The notes beneath the pieces are model-generated. The model saw nothing but the letters and a program-made list of their open reading frames with translations. It was not told the origin of the DNA and searched no databases. Below, piece after piece: positions 1-9,193 of a DNA stretch of 64,000 bases. The stretch comes from Pseudidiomarina aquimaris. Its GTDB lineage: Bacteria > Pseudomonadota > Gammaproteobacteria > Enterobacterales > Alteromonadaceae. The stretch is from positions 186,001 to 250,000 of the forward strand of contig NZ_PIPT01000002.1 in assembly GCF_003987395.1 (NCBI RefSeq), in the 5' to 3' direction. Made by a program: the position numbers and the translations under genes. Numbering within the stretch: the stretch's first letter is position 1; the number at the start of each line of letters is the position of its first letter.

Positions 1-1
1 T

Positions 2-235
2 AGCCTTGAGCCTCGTGCACGTCAAAACGTTTTACTGGAACTCGGTTACTTTATCGGCTGCCTGGGTCGAGACAAAGTTTGTGCGCTCAAACGCGGTTCA
101 CTGGAAATACCTAGCGACTTCGCTGGGGTGGTCTGGGAGACGATGGATGATTCCGGCGGCTGGAAGCAACGTCTTGCTCTTGAACTTGATGCCGCAGGTC
201 ACAAAATAGACTGGAATAAAGTTATGCGCACTTGA
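2..235 (+). CDS. TIR-like (Cap12/Pycsar-type) nucleotide-binding effector, 3' end only
   Basis: Open from the window edge to TGA at 233-235, 77 codons with no start inside the window. The visible part begins with EPRARQNVLLELGYFIG and continues to a VCALKRG segment, an EIPSDFAGV segment and a final DAAGHKIDWNKV. This pattern is typical of the C-terminal half of TIR-like domains of the Cap12/Pycsar effector family (predicted nucleotide-binding proteins), which cleave NAD+ in some anti-phage systems. The catalytic region would lie mostly upstream, outside the window. Family assignment is by recognition of the motif pattern. An anti-phage role is inference, because the partner genes (cyclase, other effectors) are not visible. 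Confidence 0.7.
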   Translation, partial: SLEPRARQNVLLELGYFIGCLGRDKVCALKRGSLEIPSDFAGVVWETMDDSGGWKQRLALELDAAGHKIDWNKVMRT

Positions 236-321
236 TGTGCGCCTCTCCTAAACCAGCCCAGTTTAAGATCAAACTCGTAAATTCTTATCAGCGAACTTAT
301 CTTGGTAATACACGTTTCGAA

Positions 322-705
322 TTACACACGTCCCGAGGGCGGTATTTCCTTATCAAACATTTTCAGTATTTTGGCTGACTCGGTGTTTGACGGCAAATCT
401 GCGCCGTCAGGTGGAGCTTTATCGACACTAGCCATTTGTATACCTTTCTGCCGCACATGAAAGGCAATTTGCTGCCATCGGCGCTGCCAAAGCTCTTCAC
501 GTTGCTTGTATACTTCGAGCTCTGTTCTAAGACGTGCTAGCTCTACCTGTAGCTCTTCGGCCTCTTTGGTTGCTTGTTCTTTTGTTTTAACCAAGCCACC
601 CGACAATGCTCGTTTGGCGTGGTCATAGGCTGCCTTAATTTCTGATTTTGCTTGAAGTGATTGGCGACTAAAGCCAAAGCGCTCTTCTGGATAAAACGAA
701 CTCAT
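322..705 (-). CDS. hypothetical coiled-coil protein, probably of an integrase-bearing element
   Basis: 127 aa with no signal peptide or membrane segment. Residues about 40-85 are rich in Glu, Lys, Gln and Arg with heptad-like spacing (KEAEELQVELARL), suggesting a coiled coil. The tail ends in FDKEIPPSGRV. I recognise this general layout as the small companion ORF found beside tyrosine integrases in some gammaproteobacterial genomic islands, but I cannot name a family. Its ATG lies inside an overlapping, out-of-frame integrase-like fragment (668-790), so the gene may have been joined to it by deletion. It converges on the TIR-like gene. Function unknown. Confidence 0.55.
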   Translation of the reverse strand: MSSFYPEERFGFSRQSLQAKSEIKAAYDHAKRALSGGLVKTKEQATKEAEELQVELARLRTELEVYKQREELWQRRWQQIAFHVRQKGIQMASVDKAPPDGADLPSNTESAKILKMFDKEIPPSGRV

Positions 706-790
706 TCGGCAAGGTGATCGGCATACCGTGTGCGTCTAGCATGATTGGTATTTGCTCGCCCGTTTTATGAGTCACATCTTTTATACGCAT
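668..790 (-). pseudogene. N-terminal fragment of a site-specific integrase
   Basis: A 40-codon ORF from ATG at 790 to TAG at 668. The translation starts MRIKDVTHKTGEQIPIML and contains PITLPNEFVLSRR. This resembles the extreme N-terminus of tyrosine integrases of island type, where a lead-in of this kind ends in LPNEF(I/V)LSRR before the core-binding domain. Here the frame closes four codons after SRR, so no recombinase domain remains. The last 38 bases overlap the coiled-coil ORF in another frame. The simplest reading is a deletion that removed the integrase body. It could instead be a chance small ORF. Confidence 0.45.
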
Positions 791-885
791 CGTACCGTCC
801 TTGTTTACAAGGAAATACTAGATAAAACCCTATCTTTACAACTTTTGTATTATACGATTTTATAACGAGGCAACTGAAAGCCAAA

Positions 886-922
886 TAAAAAAGCCCCTTA
901 TATGTCTACACACATAAAGGGC
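886..922 (-). terminator. rho-independent terminator downstream of ssb
   Basis: Stem arms at about 893-904 and 911-922 (GCCCTTTATGTG on the minus strand pairing with CATATAAGGGGC) are followed on the minus strand by a run of six T (886-892). It lies about 85 bases past the ssb stop codon and is the likely end of the yajR-ssb transcript. The rest of 791-1006 shows no gene. Confidence 0.7.
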
Positions 923-1006
923 GTGAAATTAAAAAATACTTTTATAAAACAGTATTGTCGGGAGTTAATTTAAGTCAAACTCTTAACACTTATAGTTTTA
1001 TATGAT

Positions 1007-1561
1007 TCAGAACGGAATATCGTCATCAAAGTCATTGTCAGGAATAAACGGGTCATTATTCTGTTGTTGCGGCTTTTGTTGCTGCTGTGCAGGCTGTTGC
1101 GCTGGGCGTTGTTGCTGCCCTCCGCCGAAACCGCCACCTTGCGACTGTGCTTGCTGGCCACCTTGATTATATGAGCCGCCTTGCGGTTGCCCTTGGTAGC
1201 CAGCGCCACCACCAGCGCCACCACGGCTATCTAGCATCTGCAGATCATTGATCACCACTTCGGTAGTGTAGCGCTCTACACCGTCTTGCCCCTGCCACTT
1301 ACGGGTTTGCAGGCGACCTTCAACATAAACTTTTGAGCCTTTATCAAGGTATTCGCCAGCGATTTCTGCAAGGCGACGATAGGCCACACAACGGTGCCAC
1401 TCCGTTTGCTCACGTGGCTCCCCGGTCTGTTTGTCTTTCCAAGTTTCGCTGGTGGCAATCGACAAGTTGGCAATCGCTGTATTGTTTTGCGTGTAACGGA
1501 TCTCTGGCTTTGCGCCCAAGTTACCGATAAGAATGACTTTATTGATGCCGCGACTGGCCAT
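1007..1561 (-). CDS. ssb: single-stranded DNA-binding protein
   Basis: 184 aa. Residues 1-110 are a canonical SSB OB fold ([20 protein letters not shown], then [11 protein letters not shown] and [12 protein letters not shown]). Residues about 115-165 form a Gly/Gln/Pro-rich flexible linker. The C-terminus is the acidic DFDDDIPF tip that docks repair and replication partners. The protein coats ssDNA during replication, recombination and repair. An AAGGAG ribosome site lies just upstream of the ATG. It follows the MFS gene with only 15 bases between, so it is probably co-transcribed with it, and uvrA lies divergently beyond, as in related genomes. Confidence 0.97.
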   Translation of the reverse strand: MASRGINKVILIGNLGAKPEIRYTQNNTAIANLSIATSETWKDKQTGEPREQTEWHRCVAYRRLAEIAGEYLDKGSKVYVEGRLQTRKWQGQDGVERYTTEVVINDLQMLDSRGGAGGGAGYQGQPQGGSYNQGGQQAQSQGGGFGGGQQQRPAQQPAQQQQKPQQQNNDPFIPDNDFDDDIPF

Positions 1562-1576
1562 GCCTTGCTCCTTTCC

Positions 1577-2962
1577 TCATGATTGATACGGCTTCACGAG
1601 CGCCGTAACTTGTTCTTCATTGTAATCAGTTTTGTGTACTTTTAAATAGGCGATTTGTTCGCTGGCAACCAAACGAACTTCTTCGACGCCAGCGCCCTCT
1701 GCAAGCTCTGTTGCCAAGGATTCGATCTCTGCATTGCTCAGCTGACGCAATTTGAAACTCACATTTTGCCACTGGGGCGGTGGTGTCATGCCCAAACTGA
1801 CAAGCAACCAACATAGTAACAGCACCAAGCTAAAAGCGACAACGCCAATCAGGCCTCCCCATTGCAAAATCGCACCGCCTGCTGCACCTCCAACGAACGC
1901 ACCAGCAAACTGTGAAGTGGCATAGATACCGCTGGCACTTCCTTTGCGGCCTGCAGGAGCAAAGCGCGTTAGTATTGACGGCAGCGTCGCTTCCAAGAAG
2001 TTGAACCCAGTAAAAAAGATGAGCACGGCCGCAACATAAATCAGCCAAGACCCCTCACTAAATCCGATAATAGCCACCGCAGCGGCAAGCAAAACAATGG
2101 CAATTCGGAAAAACAAAGGTTGCTGGCGACGTTTTTCGGCAATGATCAGCATCGGCACCATAAATACGAACGAGCCCAGTAAAGTTGGCAGGTAGAGCCA
2201 AGCATGCTGTTCACTGGCGAGACCACCGGCCACCAACTGGGTCGGAACAACGACAAAAAATGCCGTCAGCAAGCAGTGCAAGATGAAAACACCGACGTTC
2301 AGCCGTGCTAATTGTCCGTGTTTGAGAATCAAACCGAATTCTTTGCTACTCGGTAGCAAATCACCACGCGCAGCGCGCACTTCGACTTTAGGAACTGCGA
2401 AATAGAACACCAATATGCCAAAGACAGCGCTTATTGCTGTGAACAAGAAGAGTCCAGACAATCCAATGTAGGGGCCCATTAACGGGCCTAATATCAACGC
2501 CAAGGCAAATGCGAGACCAATGCACATGCCAATCATCGCCATGACTTTGGGTCGTTGCGAATCGCGAGTAATGTCCGCGGCCAACGCTAATATTGCTGCG
2601 GCAATCGCGCCCATACCTTGCAGTGCACGCCCAATCACCACGCCAGCGAGCGAGTCAGCATAGGCTGCGACTAAACTGCCGATGACGAAAACAAGTAAAC
2701 CACCCATAATCACGGGCCGGCGACCAATCTTGTCGGACAGCATCCCCATTGGGATCTGCAGCAGCGCTTGCGTTAAACCATAAGCACCAATCGCGAGGCC
2801 GACCAAGAGTGGTGTGTAATCTGGGTAAGCCTGACCATAAATTGCCATCACCGGCATGATCAAAAACAGGCCTAACATCCGTAATCCAAAGACAGCAGCT
2901 AAGGCACCGGATGCGCGGCGTTCGAGGGGACTCAGACGTTGTTCATTCGCAGACTTTGGCAT
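1577..2962 (-). CDS. yajR: MFS transporter of the YajR type
   Basis: 461 aa from ATG at 2962, with GAGAG upstream; an extra TTG directly before it is not needed as the start. Twelve hydrophobic segments span residues about 20-390. The loop signature GMLSDKIGRRP sits between TM2 and TM3. After the last TM, residues about 395-461 form a soluble alpha/beta tail (LATELAEGAGVEEVRLV...), matching the C-terminal YAM domain of E. coli YajR. The transported substrate is unknown; drug or proton antiport is only a family-level guess. It is the first gene of a yajR-ssb transcription unit and diverges from uvrA. Confidence 0.85.
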   Translation of the reverse strand: MPKSANEQRLSPLERRASGALAAVFGLRMLGLFLIMPVMAIYGQAYPDYTPLLVGLAIGAYGLTQALLQIPMGMLSDKIGRRPVIMGGLLVFVIGSLVAAYADSLAGVVIGRALQGMGAIAAAILALAADITRDSQRPKVMAMIGMCIGLAFALALILGPLMGPYIGLSGLFLFTAISAVFGILVFYFAVPKVEVRAARGDLLPSSKEFGLILKHGQLARLNVGVFILHCLLTAFFVVVPTQLVAGGLASEQHAWLYLPTLLGSFVFMVPMLIIAEKRRQQPLFFRIAIVLLAAAVAIIGFSEGSWLIYVAAVLIFFTGFNFLEATLPSILTRFAPAGRKGSASGIYATSQFAGAFVGGAAGGAILQWGGLIGVVAFSLVLLLCWLLVSLGMTPPPQWQNVSFKLRQLSNAEIESLATELAEGAGVEEVRLVASEQIAYLKVHKTDYNEEQVTALVKPYQS

Positions 2963-3014
2963 CAATCTCTCATTCTTATGAATTCAATGTGTTCGAGCTA
3001 GCGACAAAAATTTG

Positions 3015-3052
3015 CTGGTGATTGTACCAGAAGGTGGTCACTGTGCGATAAT
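3015..3052 (+). promoter_or_regulatory. putative uvrA promoter with LexA-like palindrome
   Basis: A -10-like GATAAT at 3047-3052 lies 19 bases after a TTGTAC at 3022-3027. Overlapping the latter is CTG-N10-CAG at 3015-3030, with inverted ends CTGGT/ACCAG. This spacing is that of a LexA operator, though the central AT alternation is poor. The resulting leader would be about 35 bases before the uvrA ATG. SOS control is known for uvrA in E. coli; here it is inference. Confidence 0.35.
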
Positions 3053-3092
3053 GCTCGTTTCACATTCGCCAACGGAGTTACAGGTTACCCCT

Positions 3093-5921
3093 ATGGACTT
3101 TATTGAAGTACGCGGCGCTCGCACCCATAACCTTAAAAATCTGCAGCTTACCATGCCACGCGATAAACTTATCGTGATCACCGGGCTATCCGGTTCCGGC
3201 AAATCGTCGTTGGCGTTTGATACGCTTTACGCCGAAGGGCAACGCCGCTATGTCGAATCACTTTCGGCTTATGCACGGCAGTTCTTGTCGCTAATGGAAA
3301 AGCCTGACGTCGATAGTATCGAAGGACTTTCACCAGCGATTTCCATTGAACAAAAATCGACCTCGCATAACCCGCGCTCGACGGTCGGCACCATCACCGA
3401 GATCTATGATTATCTGCGCTTGATGTTCGCCCGCGTCGGCGAACCGCGCTGTCCGACCCATGACGAGCCGTTAGCGGCACAAACCGTTTCACAGATGGTC
3501 GACCAGGTATTGGAGCTGCCAGAAGGCGAAAAGCTTATGATCTTGGCGCCTATTATCCAAGATCGTAAAGGCGAACATACCAAAGTACTCGACAATCTCG
3601 CCGCGCAAGGCTTTATTCGTGCGCGCATCGATGGCGAACTTTGTGACCTCAGCGATCCACCGAAGTTGGAGTTGCAGAAGAAACACACCATTGAGGTGGT
3701 GGTCGACCGTATTAAGGTGCGCGACGGACTGGAATTACGTCTTGCTGAATCATTTGAAACCGCATTAGAGCTAAGCGGCGGTACTGCGATTGTGGCGCCA
3801 ATGGACGACGACTCGCAACTCGCTGCGATGATCTTCTCAGCGAACTTCGCCTGTCCGCACTGTGGCTACAGCATGCAAGAGTTAGAACCACGATTGTTCT
3901 CGTTTAATAATCCAGCTGGCGCTTGTAGCTCCTGTGACGGTCTCGGTATCGAGCAGTTCTTCGATCCACAGAAAGTCATTAACAACGATGAACTCAGTCT
4001 GACCGGCGGCGCCATTCGTGGTTGGGATAAACGCAACTTCTACTATTATCAAATGTTGCAATCACTGGCGAAGCATTATGGTTTCGACCTCAATCAGCCG
4101 TTTAACTCGTTAAGTGACGAGCATCGCCAAGTCATTCTTTACGGTAGTGGTCGGCAAGAAATTGAGTTTACCTACATGAATGATCGTGGCGACCGCGTCG
4201 TTCGTCGCCACGCCTTTGAGGGCATCATTCCGAATATGCAGCGGCGCTATCGTGAAACCGACTCGACCGCGGTGCGTGAAGAGTTAGCCAAATACCTGGC
4301 GGCGCAACCTTGTAAAAGTTGCGGAGGTACCCGTCTACGCGAAGAGGCTCGCCATGTTTATGTGAACAACACCACCTTGCCGGAAGTGGTCGCCCGTTCG
4401 ATCGGGGATGCGCTAGAATTCTTTACAGGTCTCGAACTCGACGGGCAAAAAGCCCAAATCGCAGAGAAAATCTTAAAAGAGATCAACGACCGTTTAGGTT
4501 TCTTGGTGAACGTCGGTCTAAATTACCTCAGCCTGTCACGGAGTGCAGAAACGCTCTCCGGTGGTGAAGCACAGCGGATTCGCTTGGCCAGTCAAATTGG
4601 TGCAGGTTTAGTAGGCGTCATGTATGTGCTCGACGAACCATCCATTGGTTTGCACCAACGTGATAATGAGCGTTTGCTCAACACCCTCACCCGCCTGCGT
4701 GACCTTGGCAACACGGTCATCGTCGTCGAACATGATGAAGATGCCATTCGCGCCGCCGACTACGTGATCGATATTGGTCCGGGCGCCGGCGTACATGGCG
4801 GCGAAGTAGTGGCCGAAGGCCAGCTTGAGGATATCCTAAAAAGTGAGCGCTCGCTTACCGCGGACTACTTGTCAGGTAGAAAGCAAATTGAGGTGCCCAA
4901 GGAACGTAATCAACCGAGTGACAAGTGGCTGACCCTTGAAGGAGCAACCGGGAATAACTTAAAAGACGTGACCCTGAAGCTTCCTGTTGGCCTGATGTCG
5001 TGTGTAACCGGTGTATCTGGATCAGGAAAGTCAACGTTGATAAACGATACCCTGTTCCGTATCGCACATCGTGATTTGAACAAGGCAACGGCCAACGAAC
5101 CAGCTCCGTACCGTGACATCGATGGCATGCAGTACCTCGACAAGGTGGTTGATATCGACCAAAGTCCGATTGGTCGTACACCGCGTTCGAATCCTGCAAC
5201 TTACACCGGTATCTTTACGCCAATTCGCGAACTCTTTGCTGGTACCGAAGAAGCACGTTCGCGTGGCTATAAGCCGGGCCGTTTTAGTTTTAACGTGCGC
5301 GGCGGTCGCTGTGAGGCCTGTCAGGGTGATGGCGTCATCAAAGTAGAGATGCACTTTTTGCCTGACGTCTATGTTCCCTGTGATATTTGTAAGGGCAAGC
5401 GCTACAACCGCGAAACCTTAGAGATCAAATATAAAGGTCGCAGCATTCACGAAGTACTCGAAATGACAGTTGAAGACGCCCGCGACTTCTTTGCGCCGGT
5501 TCCGGCTATTGCACGTAAGTTGCAAACGCTGATGGACGTTGGCCTTAGCTATATTCGTTTAGGCCAATCGGCGACCACACTATCCGGTGGTGAAGCGCAG
5601 CGAGTGAAGCTTTCCCGCGAGCTTTCTAAGCGTGATACGGGTAAGACACTCTACATCCTCGACGAGCCGACGACCGGTCTGCACTTCCATGACATCCAGC
5701 AGCTCTTGACGGTGCTCCACCGATTGCGGGACCATGGCAATACGATTGTGATTATTGAGCACAATCTCGATGTCATTAAGACGGCGGACTGGATTGTCGA
5801 TCTAGGCCCTGAAGGTGGTGCTGGCGGCGGTGAAATACTTACAGAGGGAGCTCCTGAAGCGATTGTTAAGTGTGAACGTTCGCATACCGCACGCTTCTTG
5901 GCACCCTTGCTAGAGCAGTAA
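3093..5921 (+). CDS. uvrA: excinuclease ABC subunit A
   Basis: 942 aa from the ATG at 3093, chosen because it gives the family N-terminus [17 protein letters not shown]; an upstream in-frame extension to 3012 is unlikely. UvrA is the DNA-damage-sensing ABC ATPase of nucleotide excision repair. Two Walker A sites are visible (GLSGSGKSS near residue 30 and GVSGSGKST near 640). Two signature motifs (LSGGEAQR) and zinc-coordinating CxxC pairs ([28 protein letters not shown]) are also present. Length matches E. coli UvrA (940). glsA follows 23 bases downstream on the same strand and may be read through. A possible LexA-like site lies upstream. Confidence 0.98.
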   Translation: MDFIEVRGARTHNLKNLQLTMPRDKLIVITGLSGSGKSSLAFDTLYAEGQRRYVESLSAYARQFLSLMEKPDVDSIEGLSPAISIEQKSTSHNPRSTVGTITEIYDYLRLMFARVGEPRCPTHDEPLAAQTVSQMVDQVLELPEGEKLMILAPIIQDRKGEHTKVLDNLAAQGFIRARIDGELCDLSDPPKLELQKKHTIEVVVDRIKVRDGLELRLAESFETALELSGGTAIVAPMDDDSQLAAMIFSANFACPHCGYSMQELEPRLFSFNNPAGACSSCDGLGIEQFFDPQKVINNDELSLTGGAIRGWDKRNFYYYQMLQSLAKHYGFDLNQPFNSLSDEHRQVILYGSGRQEIEFTYMNDRGDRVVRRHAFEGIIPNMQRRYRETDSTAVREELAKYLAAQPCKSCGGTRLREEARHVYVNNTTLPEVVARSIGDALEFFTGLELDGQKAQIAEKILKEINDRLGFLVNVGLNYLSLSRSAETLSGGEAQRIRLASQIGAGLVGVMYVLDEPSIGLHQRDNERLLNTLTRLRDLGNTVIVVEHDEDAIRAADYVIDIGPGAGVHGGEVVAEGQLEDILKSERSLTADYLSGRKQIEVPKERNQPSDKWLTLEGATGNNLKDVTLKLPVGLMSCVTGVSGSGKSTLINDTLFRIAHRDLNKATANEPAPYRDIDGMQYLDKVVDIDQSPIGRTPRSNPATYTGIFTPIRELFAGTEEARSRGYKPGRFSFNVRGGRCEACQGDGVIKVEMHFLPDVYVPCDICKGKRYNRETLEIKYKGRSIHEVLEMTVEDARDFFAPVPAIARKLQTLMDVGLSYIRLGQSATTLSGGEAQRVKLSRELSKRDTGKTLYILDEPTTGLHFHDIQQLLTVLHRLRDHGNTIVIIEHNLDVIKTADWIVDLGPEGGAGGGEILTEGAPEAIVKCERSHTARFLAPLLEQ

Positions 5922-5944
5922 GTAACAAACATTAGGGACGAGCG

Positions 5945-6901
5945 ATGACACACGATGTGATCAGTGGCGGGCAATCGATTCATGCCCCAGATAACCTGAA
6001 GAAACTGCTGCAATCCATATTGCAGCAGGCGCTAACCGTGAACGACGGCAAGGTCGCTGATTACATCCCGGCCCTTGCCGAAGTGAAGTCTGATTATTGC
6101 GCCCTCACGGTCGCCACACTTGATGGTAAGGTGACCTCAGTAGGGGATGCTTCAACCCCTTTCTCTATCCAGTCGATTTCTAAAATTTTTGGCCTAATGC
6201 TCGCAATGGAACGCATGGGCGATAGCTTGTGGGAACGAGTGCAAATGGAACCCTCAGGCCAACCGTTTAACTCAATCGTACAGCTTGAATGGGAACGCGG
6301 TATTCCGCGCAATCCGATGATTAATGCCGGTGCGATTTTGGTTAGCGATGTTCTAGTAAGCCATTATTCAGCAAGTAAATCAGCTGTGCTAAGCATGGTG
6401 AGAGGCTTATGTAATCGCGACACCGTTGGTGTCGACAGCCGCGTTCACGAGTCTGAGAAAGACCATGGTGCACGCAATGCTGCGTTAGCCTATTTGATGA
6501 AGAGCTTTGGCAACATCGAGTCGGATGTCGAAGAGGTGCTTGATCATTACTTTTGGCAATGCGCGCTTACCATGTCAACGGAAGACTTGGCGCGGAGTTT
6601 CGCCTTTTTAGCAAATCGCGGCAAATGTCCGCGCAGTGGCAAACAAATCACCTCTCACCGCGACGCACAGCGCATCAACGCACTGCTCAGTACTAGCGGT
6701 ATGTACGACCAATCGGGGCAATTTGCTTTTACCGTAGGGTTACCGGCGAAAAGTGGTGTCGGTGGTGGTATTGTGGCAATAGTTCCCGACTATGGAGTGA
6801 TTGCAGCGTGGTCTCCACCCCTCAACAGCTTCGGCAACTCGGCACGCGGCATGGCAATGATCCGGAACCTCGCTAATCAGTTGGGTTTGAGTGTCTACTA
6901 G
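5945..6901 (+). CDS. glsA: glutaminase
   Basis: 318 aa. It hydrolyses L-glutamine to glutamate and ammonia in the cytosol. The family is the serine-dependent beta-lactamase-fold glutaminase, with the SxxK motif at Ser77-Lys80 in PFSIQSISK and downstream segments such as RNPMINAGAI and SGVGGGIVAI. A GGGACGAG ribosome site precedes the ATG. The protein is slightly longer than E. coli YneH (308). It lies 23 bases after uvrA. Its TAG overlaps the TAG of the convergent solute-binding gene by four bases (CTAG). Confidence 0.95.
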   Translation: MTHDVISGGQSIHAPDNLKKLLQSILQQALTVNDGKVADYIPALAEVKSDYCALTVATLDGKVTSVGDASTPFSIQSISKIFGLMLAMERMGDSLWERVQMEPSGQPFNSIVQLEWERGIPRNPMINAGAILVSDVLVSHYSASKSAVLSMVRGLCNRDTVGVDSRVHESEKDHGARNAALAYLMKSFGNIESDVEEVLDHYFWQCALTMSTEDLARSFAFLANRGKCPRSGKQITSHRDAQRINALLSTSGMYDQSGQFAFTVGLPAKSGVGGGIVAIVPDYGVIAAWSPPLNSFGNSARGMAMIRNLANQLGLSVY

Positions 6902-7695
6902 CTTTTAGTGATCGATAAGATATCCACTCGTTTTGGCGGCCAAGGTAACTGATATTTTTTGAGAAGCTGTGTGAGTATTCCCTGCTCAATAAGCGGCTGC
7001 AGTACTCGCTGCCAATCCGCCAAGGCAAATCCCTTTTCCGGATTAACCAAGGTGCGAAGTTCGTATTCACCATACGGCGTTGGATTCACAAGTAACCGTT
7101 CAAACCAGGGCTGGTCTTGCAACTGTACTAAATACTCATCATGTATCATGACGACGTCCAGTCGGCCATTAAGCAACATACGAATGTTGATCTCATGGCT
7201 TAATGACAAATACACGTTGAAGTGTTCTTCAAGCAAGTCTGAATCGGTACGATTGCCTAAGAACGGATAGTGGTAACCGGTAAGCCCGCCAAAACGTAAA
7301 TCTTTACGCTGGAAAAAAGCTGCGTCGCGTTGATCTTTCTTTTTGACCGCAATAAAACGCTCCGCACCCAGCACCAACACCCTACCCGCCTCGATCTGCG
7401 GAAGTTGCTCGTCCCAGCCCCATGTTGGAGATTCAAATAAAATCAGATGGCAACAGCCAGCATCACTTAGGGCTTTAAAACGGGCTTTAGATGGAACGTC
7501 ATACAGTTCGAAACGATAGTCGTTTTGCGAGGCATTGAGCGCCGTAATAAGGTCACCAACCAGGTGCTCAGTATCGTAGGCAGAGAAATAGGGAGGGAAA
7601 TCGTACGCAGCAATACGAATTGTCTCTGCGGCGCGACTGGTATTGGTTAATGAAACCGTGAATAGGGTAATGAATAAGATAACTAGGTATCGCAC
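6898..7695 (-). CDS. periplasmic solute-binding-like protein (SBP family 3 type)
   Basis: 265 aa from a GTG at 7695, preceded by GAGGA at good spacing; the longer reading to 7761 lacks a signal peptide at its start. Residues 1-22 (VRYLVILFITLFTVSLTNTS) form a signal peptide with a likely cleavage after SRA. The mature part opens with ETIRIAAYDFPPYFSAYD, typical of extracellular solute-binding family 3 proteins. No permease or ATPase gene is adjacent, so it may be a stand-alone sensor-like SBP. Ligand unknown; amino acids would be the family guess. Its stop codon overlaps that of glsA. Confidence 0.7.
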   Translation of the reverse strand: MRYLVILFITLFTVSLTNTSRAAETIRIAAYDFPPYFSAYDTEHLVGDLITALNASQNDYRFELYDVPSKARFKALSDAGCCHLILFESPTWGWDEQLPQIEAGRVLVLGAERFIAVKKKDQRDAAFFQRKDLRFGGLTGYHYPFLGNRTDSDLLEEHFNVYLSLSHEINIRMLLNGRLDVVMIHDEYLVQLQDQPWFERLLVNPTPYGEYELRTLVNPEKGFALADWQRVLQPLIEQGILTQLLKKYQLPWPPKRVDILSITKS

Positions 7696-7768
7696 GGCAT
7701 CCTCAACGAAGCGAAGTCTGCAGCTATATTCGTCAGCACAGCCACAAAAGTCAAGAGCCAAGCAAAGA

Positions 7769-7884
7769 GCGTTGTTCGATGTTCGCTGTTCGCACGTTCG
7801 CTGCGCTCACTTTTCGTTGAAAGCGTTTGATGTTTCATGTTTTGGGTTTAAACGAACAGCGAACAGCGAATAGCAAACATCGCC
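7769..7884. repeat. heptad inverted-repeat element, copy 1
   Basis: The left arm (7769-7794) is made of TTCGATG/TTCGCTG-type heptads. The right arm (7853-7884) is their inverted counterpart, CGAACAG CGAACAG CGAATAG CAAACAT CGCC. Between them lie CACGTTCGCTGCGCTCAC and a GTTTAAAC box. The element sits between the tufA terminator and the solute-binding gene. Related copies are at 25183, 26253, 26491 and 31053. I see no ORF in it. Confidence 0.75.
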
Positions 7885-7894
7885 TTTCACGCAT

Positions 7895-7922
7895 TAAAAA
7901 AGGGAGCCGAAGCTCCCTTTTT
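7895..7922 (-). terminator. tufA terminator
   Basis: A GGGAGC/GCTCCC stem with a four-base loop (CGAA) is flanked by A6 on one side and T5 on the other, so it can act in both directions. It ends the str operon, 27 bases past the tufA stop. An almost identical hairpin lies after tufB at 26654-26680. Confidence 0.85.
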
Positions 7923-7949
7923 CATATGCGTCAGATAAACGCGGCGATA

Positions 7950-9134
7950 TTAATCTAAGATTTTAGATACTACGCCGGCGCCTACTGTACGGCCACCTTC
8001 ACGGATTGCGAAGCGCAAGCCTTCGTCCATCGCGATTGGGTGAATCAAGTCAACAACGAATTTCAAGTTGTCGCCTGGCATTACCATTTCTACGCCTTCT
8101 GGCAACTGGACTGCACCAGTTACGTCAGTCGTACGGAAGTAGAACTGTGGACGATAGCCTTTGAAGAACGGAGTATGACGGCCGCCTTCTTCTTTGGTCA
8201 ATACGTACACTTCTGCTTCGAACTTGGTGTGTGGAGTGATTGAACCTGGCTTCGCCAATACTTGGCCACGCTGGATCTCGTCACGCTTCGTACCACGCAA
8301 CAATGCACCGATGTTCTCACCTGCACGACCTTCGTCAAGCAACTTACGGAACATCTCTACACCAGTTACAGTTGTCTTCGTAGTATCTTTGATACCTACG
8401 ATTTCTACTTCGTCACCAGTGCGCACGATACCGCGCTCTACACGACCAGTTACTACAGTACCACGACCTGAGATCGAGAATACGTCTTCGATTGGCATGA
8501 TGAACGGCTTGTCGATGTCACGCTCTGGCTCTGGGATGTATGAATCCAAAGCTTCTGCCAACTCAAGAATTTTCGCTTCCCACTGCTCTTCGCCTTCCAA
8601 CGCTTTCAACGCTGAACCTTGAATCACTGGCAAGTCGTCACCTGGGAAGTCGTACTCAGAAAGAAGTTCACGAACTTCCATCTCTACCAATTCCAACAAC
8701 TCTTCGTCGTCTACCATGTCACATTTGTTCATGAAAACAACGATGAAAGGTACGCCTACCTGACGTGACAACAAGATGTGCTCACGTGTTTGTGGCATAG
8801 GACCGTCAGTTGCAGCTACTACCAAGATAGCGCCGTCCATCTGCGCAGCACCGGTGATCATGTTTTTCACATAGTCAGCGTGTCCTGGGCAGTCTACGTG
8901 TGCGTAGTGACGAGTAGGAGTATCGTACTCAACGTGTGAAGTTGAGATGGTGATACCACGCGCTTTTTCTTCTGGCGCGTTATCGATGGCAGCAAAGTCT
9001 TTCGCGGCGCCACCGTAGGTTTTTGCCAATACGGTTGTAATGGCAGCAGTCAGAGTAGTTTTACCATGGTCAACGTGGCCGATAGTACCAACGTTAACGT
9101 GCGGTTTCGAACGTTCAAATTTTTCTTTTGACAT
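7950..9134 (-). CDS. tufA: elongation factor Tu, copy A
   Basis: 394 aa, the GTPase that delivers aminoacyl-tRNA to the ribosome. G1 is GHVDHGKT, G3 is DCPGHADY and G4 is NKCD; domains 2 and 3 follow. The protein is identical to the second copy at 26722-27906, and I count about five base differences between the two genes. It is the last gene of the rpsL-rpsG-fusA-tufA operon, 60 bases after fusA, with AAGGA before the ATG. Sequence identity stops sharply at the start codon but continues past the stop codon into the terminator. Confidence 0.99.
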   Translation of the reverse strand: MSKEKFERSKPHVNVGTIGHVDHGKTTLTAAITTVLAKTYGGAAKDFAAIDNAPEEKARGITISTSHVEYDTPTRHYAHVDCPGHADYVKNMITGAAQMDGAILVVAATDGPMPQTREHILLSRQVGVPFIVVFMNKCDMVDDEELLELVEMEVRELLSEYDFPGDDLPVIQGSALKALEGEEQWEAKILELAEALDSYIPEPERDIDKPFIMPIEDVFSISGRGTVVTGRVERGIVRTGDEVEIVGIKDTTKTTVTGVEMFRKLLDEGRAGENIGALLRGTKRDEIQRGQVLAKPGSITPHTKFEAEVYVLTKEEGGRHTPFFKGYRPQFYFRTTDVTGAVQLPEGVEMVMPGDNLKFVVDLIHPIAMDEGLRFAIREGGRTVGAGVVSKILD

Positions 9135-9156
9135 GACTTTTCCTTAACTTAAGTTA

Positions 9157-9183
9157 AAAGTCCGGTCCCGTAGAGAACCGGAC
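9157..9183 (-). terminator. fusA-tufA intergenic hairpin (attenuator-like)
   Basis: Seven-pair stem GTCCGGT (9160-9166)/ACCGGAC (9177-9183), followed on the minus strand by TTTTAA. Immediately downstream on the minus strand is a perfect 14-base palindrome, TTAACTTAAGTTAA (9144-9157), which touches the tufA ribosome site. It may be a weak attenuator or processing site. The T-run is short, so full termination is doubtful. Confidence 0.4.
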
Positions 9184-9193
9184 CAGACTCTAC

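Noticed and set aside
6-209. 67-codon ORF near the left edge starting with TTG
   Set aside because: Out of frame with the TIR-like reading at 2-235, which matches a known domain pattern and ends with a proper stop.
5031-5354. 107-codon minus-strand ORF inside uvrA
   Set aside because: Lies opposite the second ATPase half of uvrA. No ribosome site or domain.
8040-8622. Plus-strand ORFs inside tufA, with matching ones in tufB
   Set aside because: They are antisense shadows of a strongly conserved gene. Their occurrence in both copies only reflects the tuf duplication.
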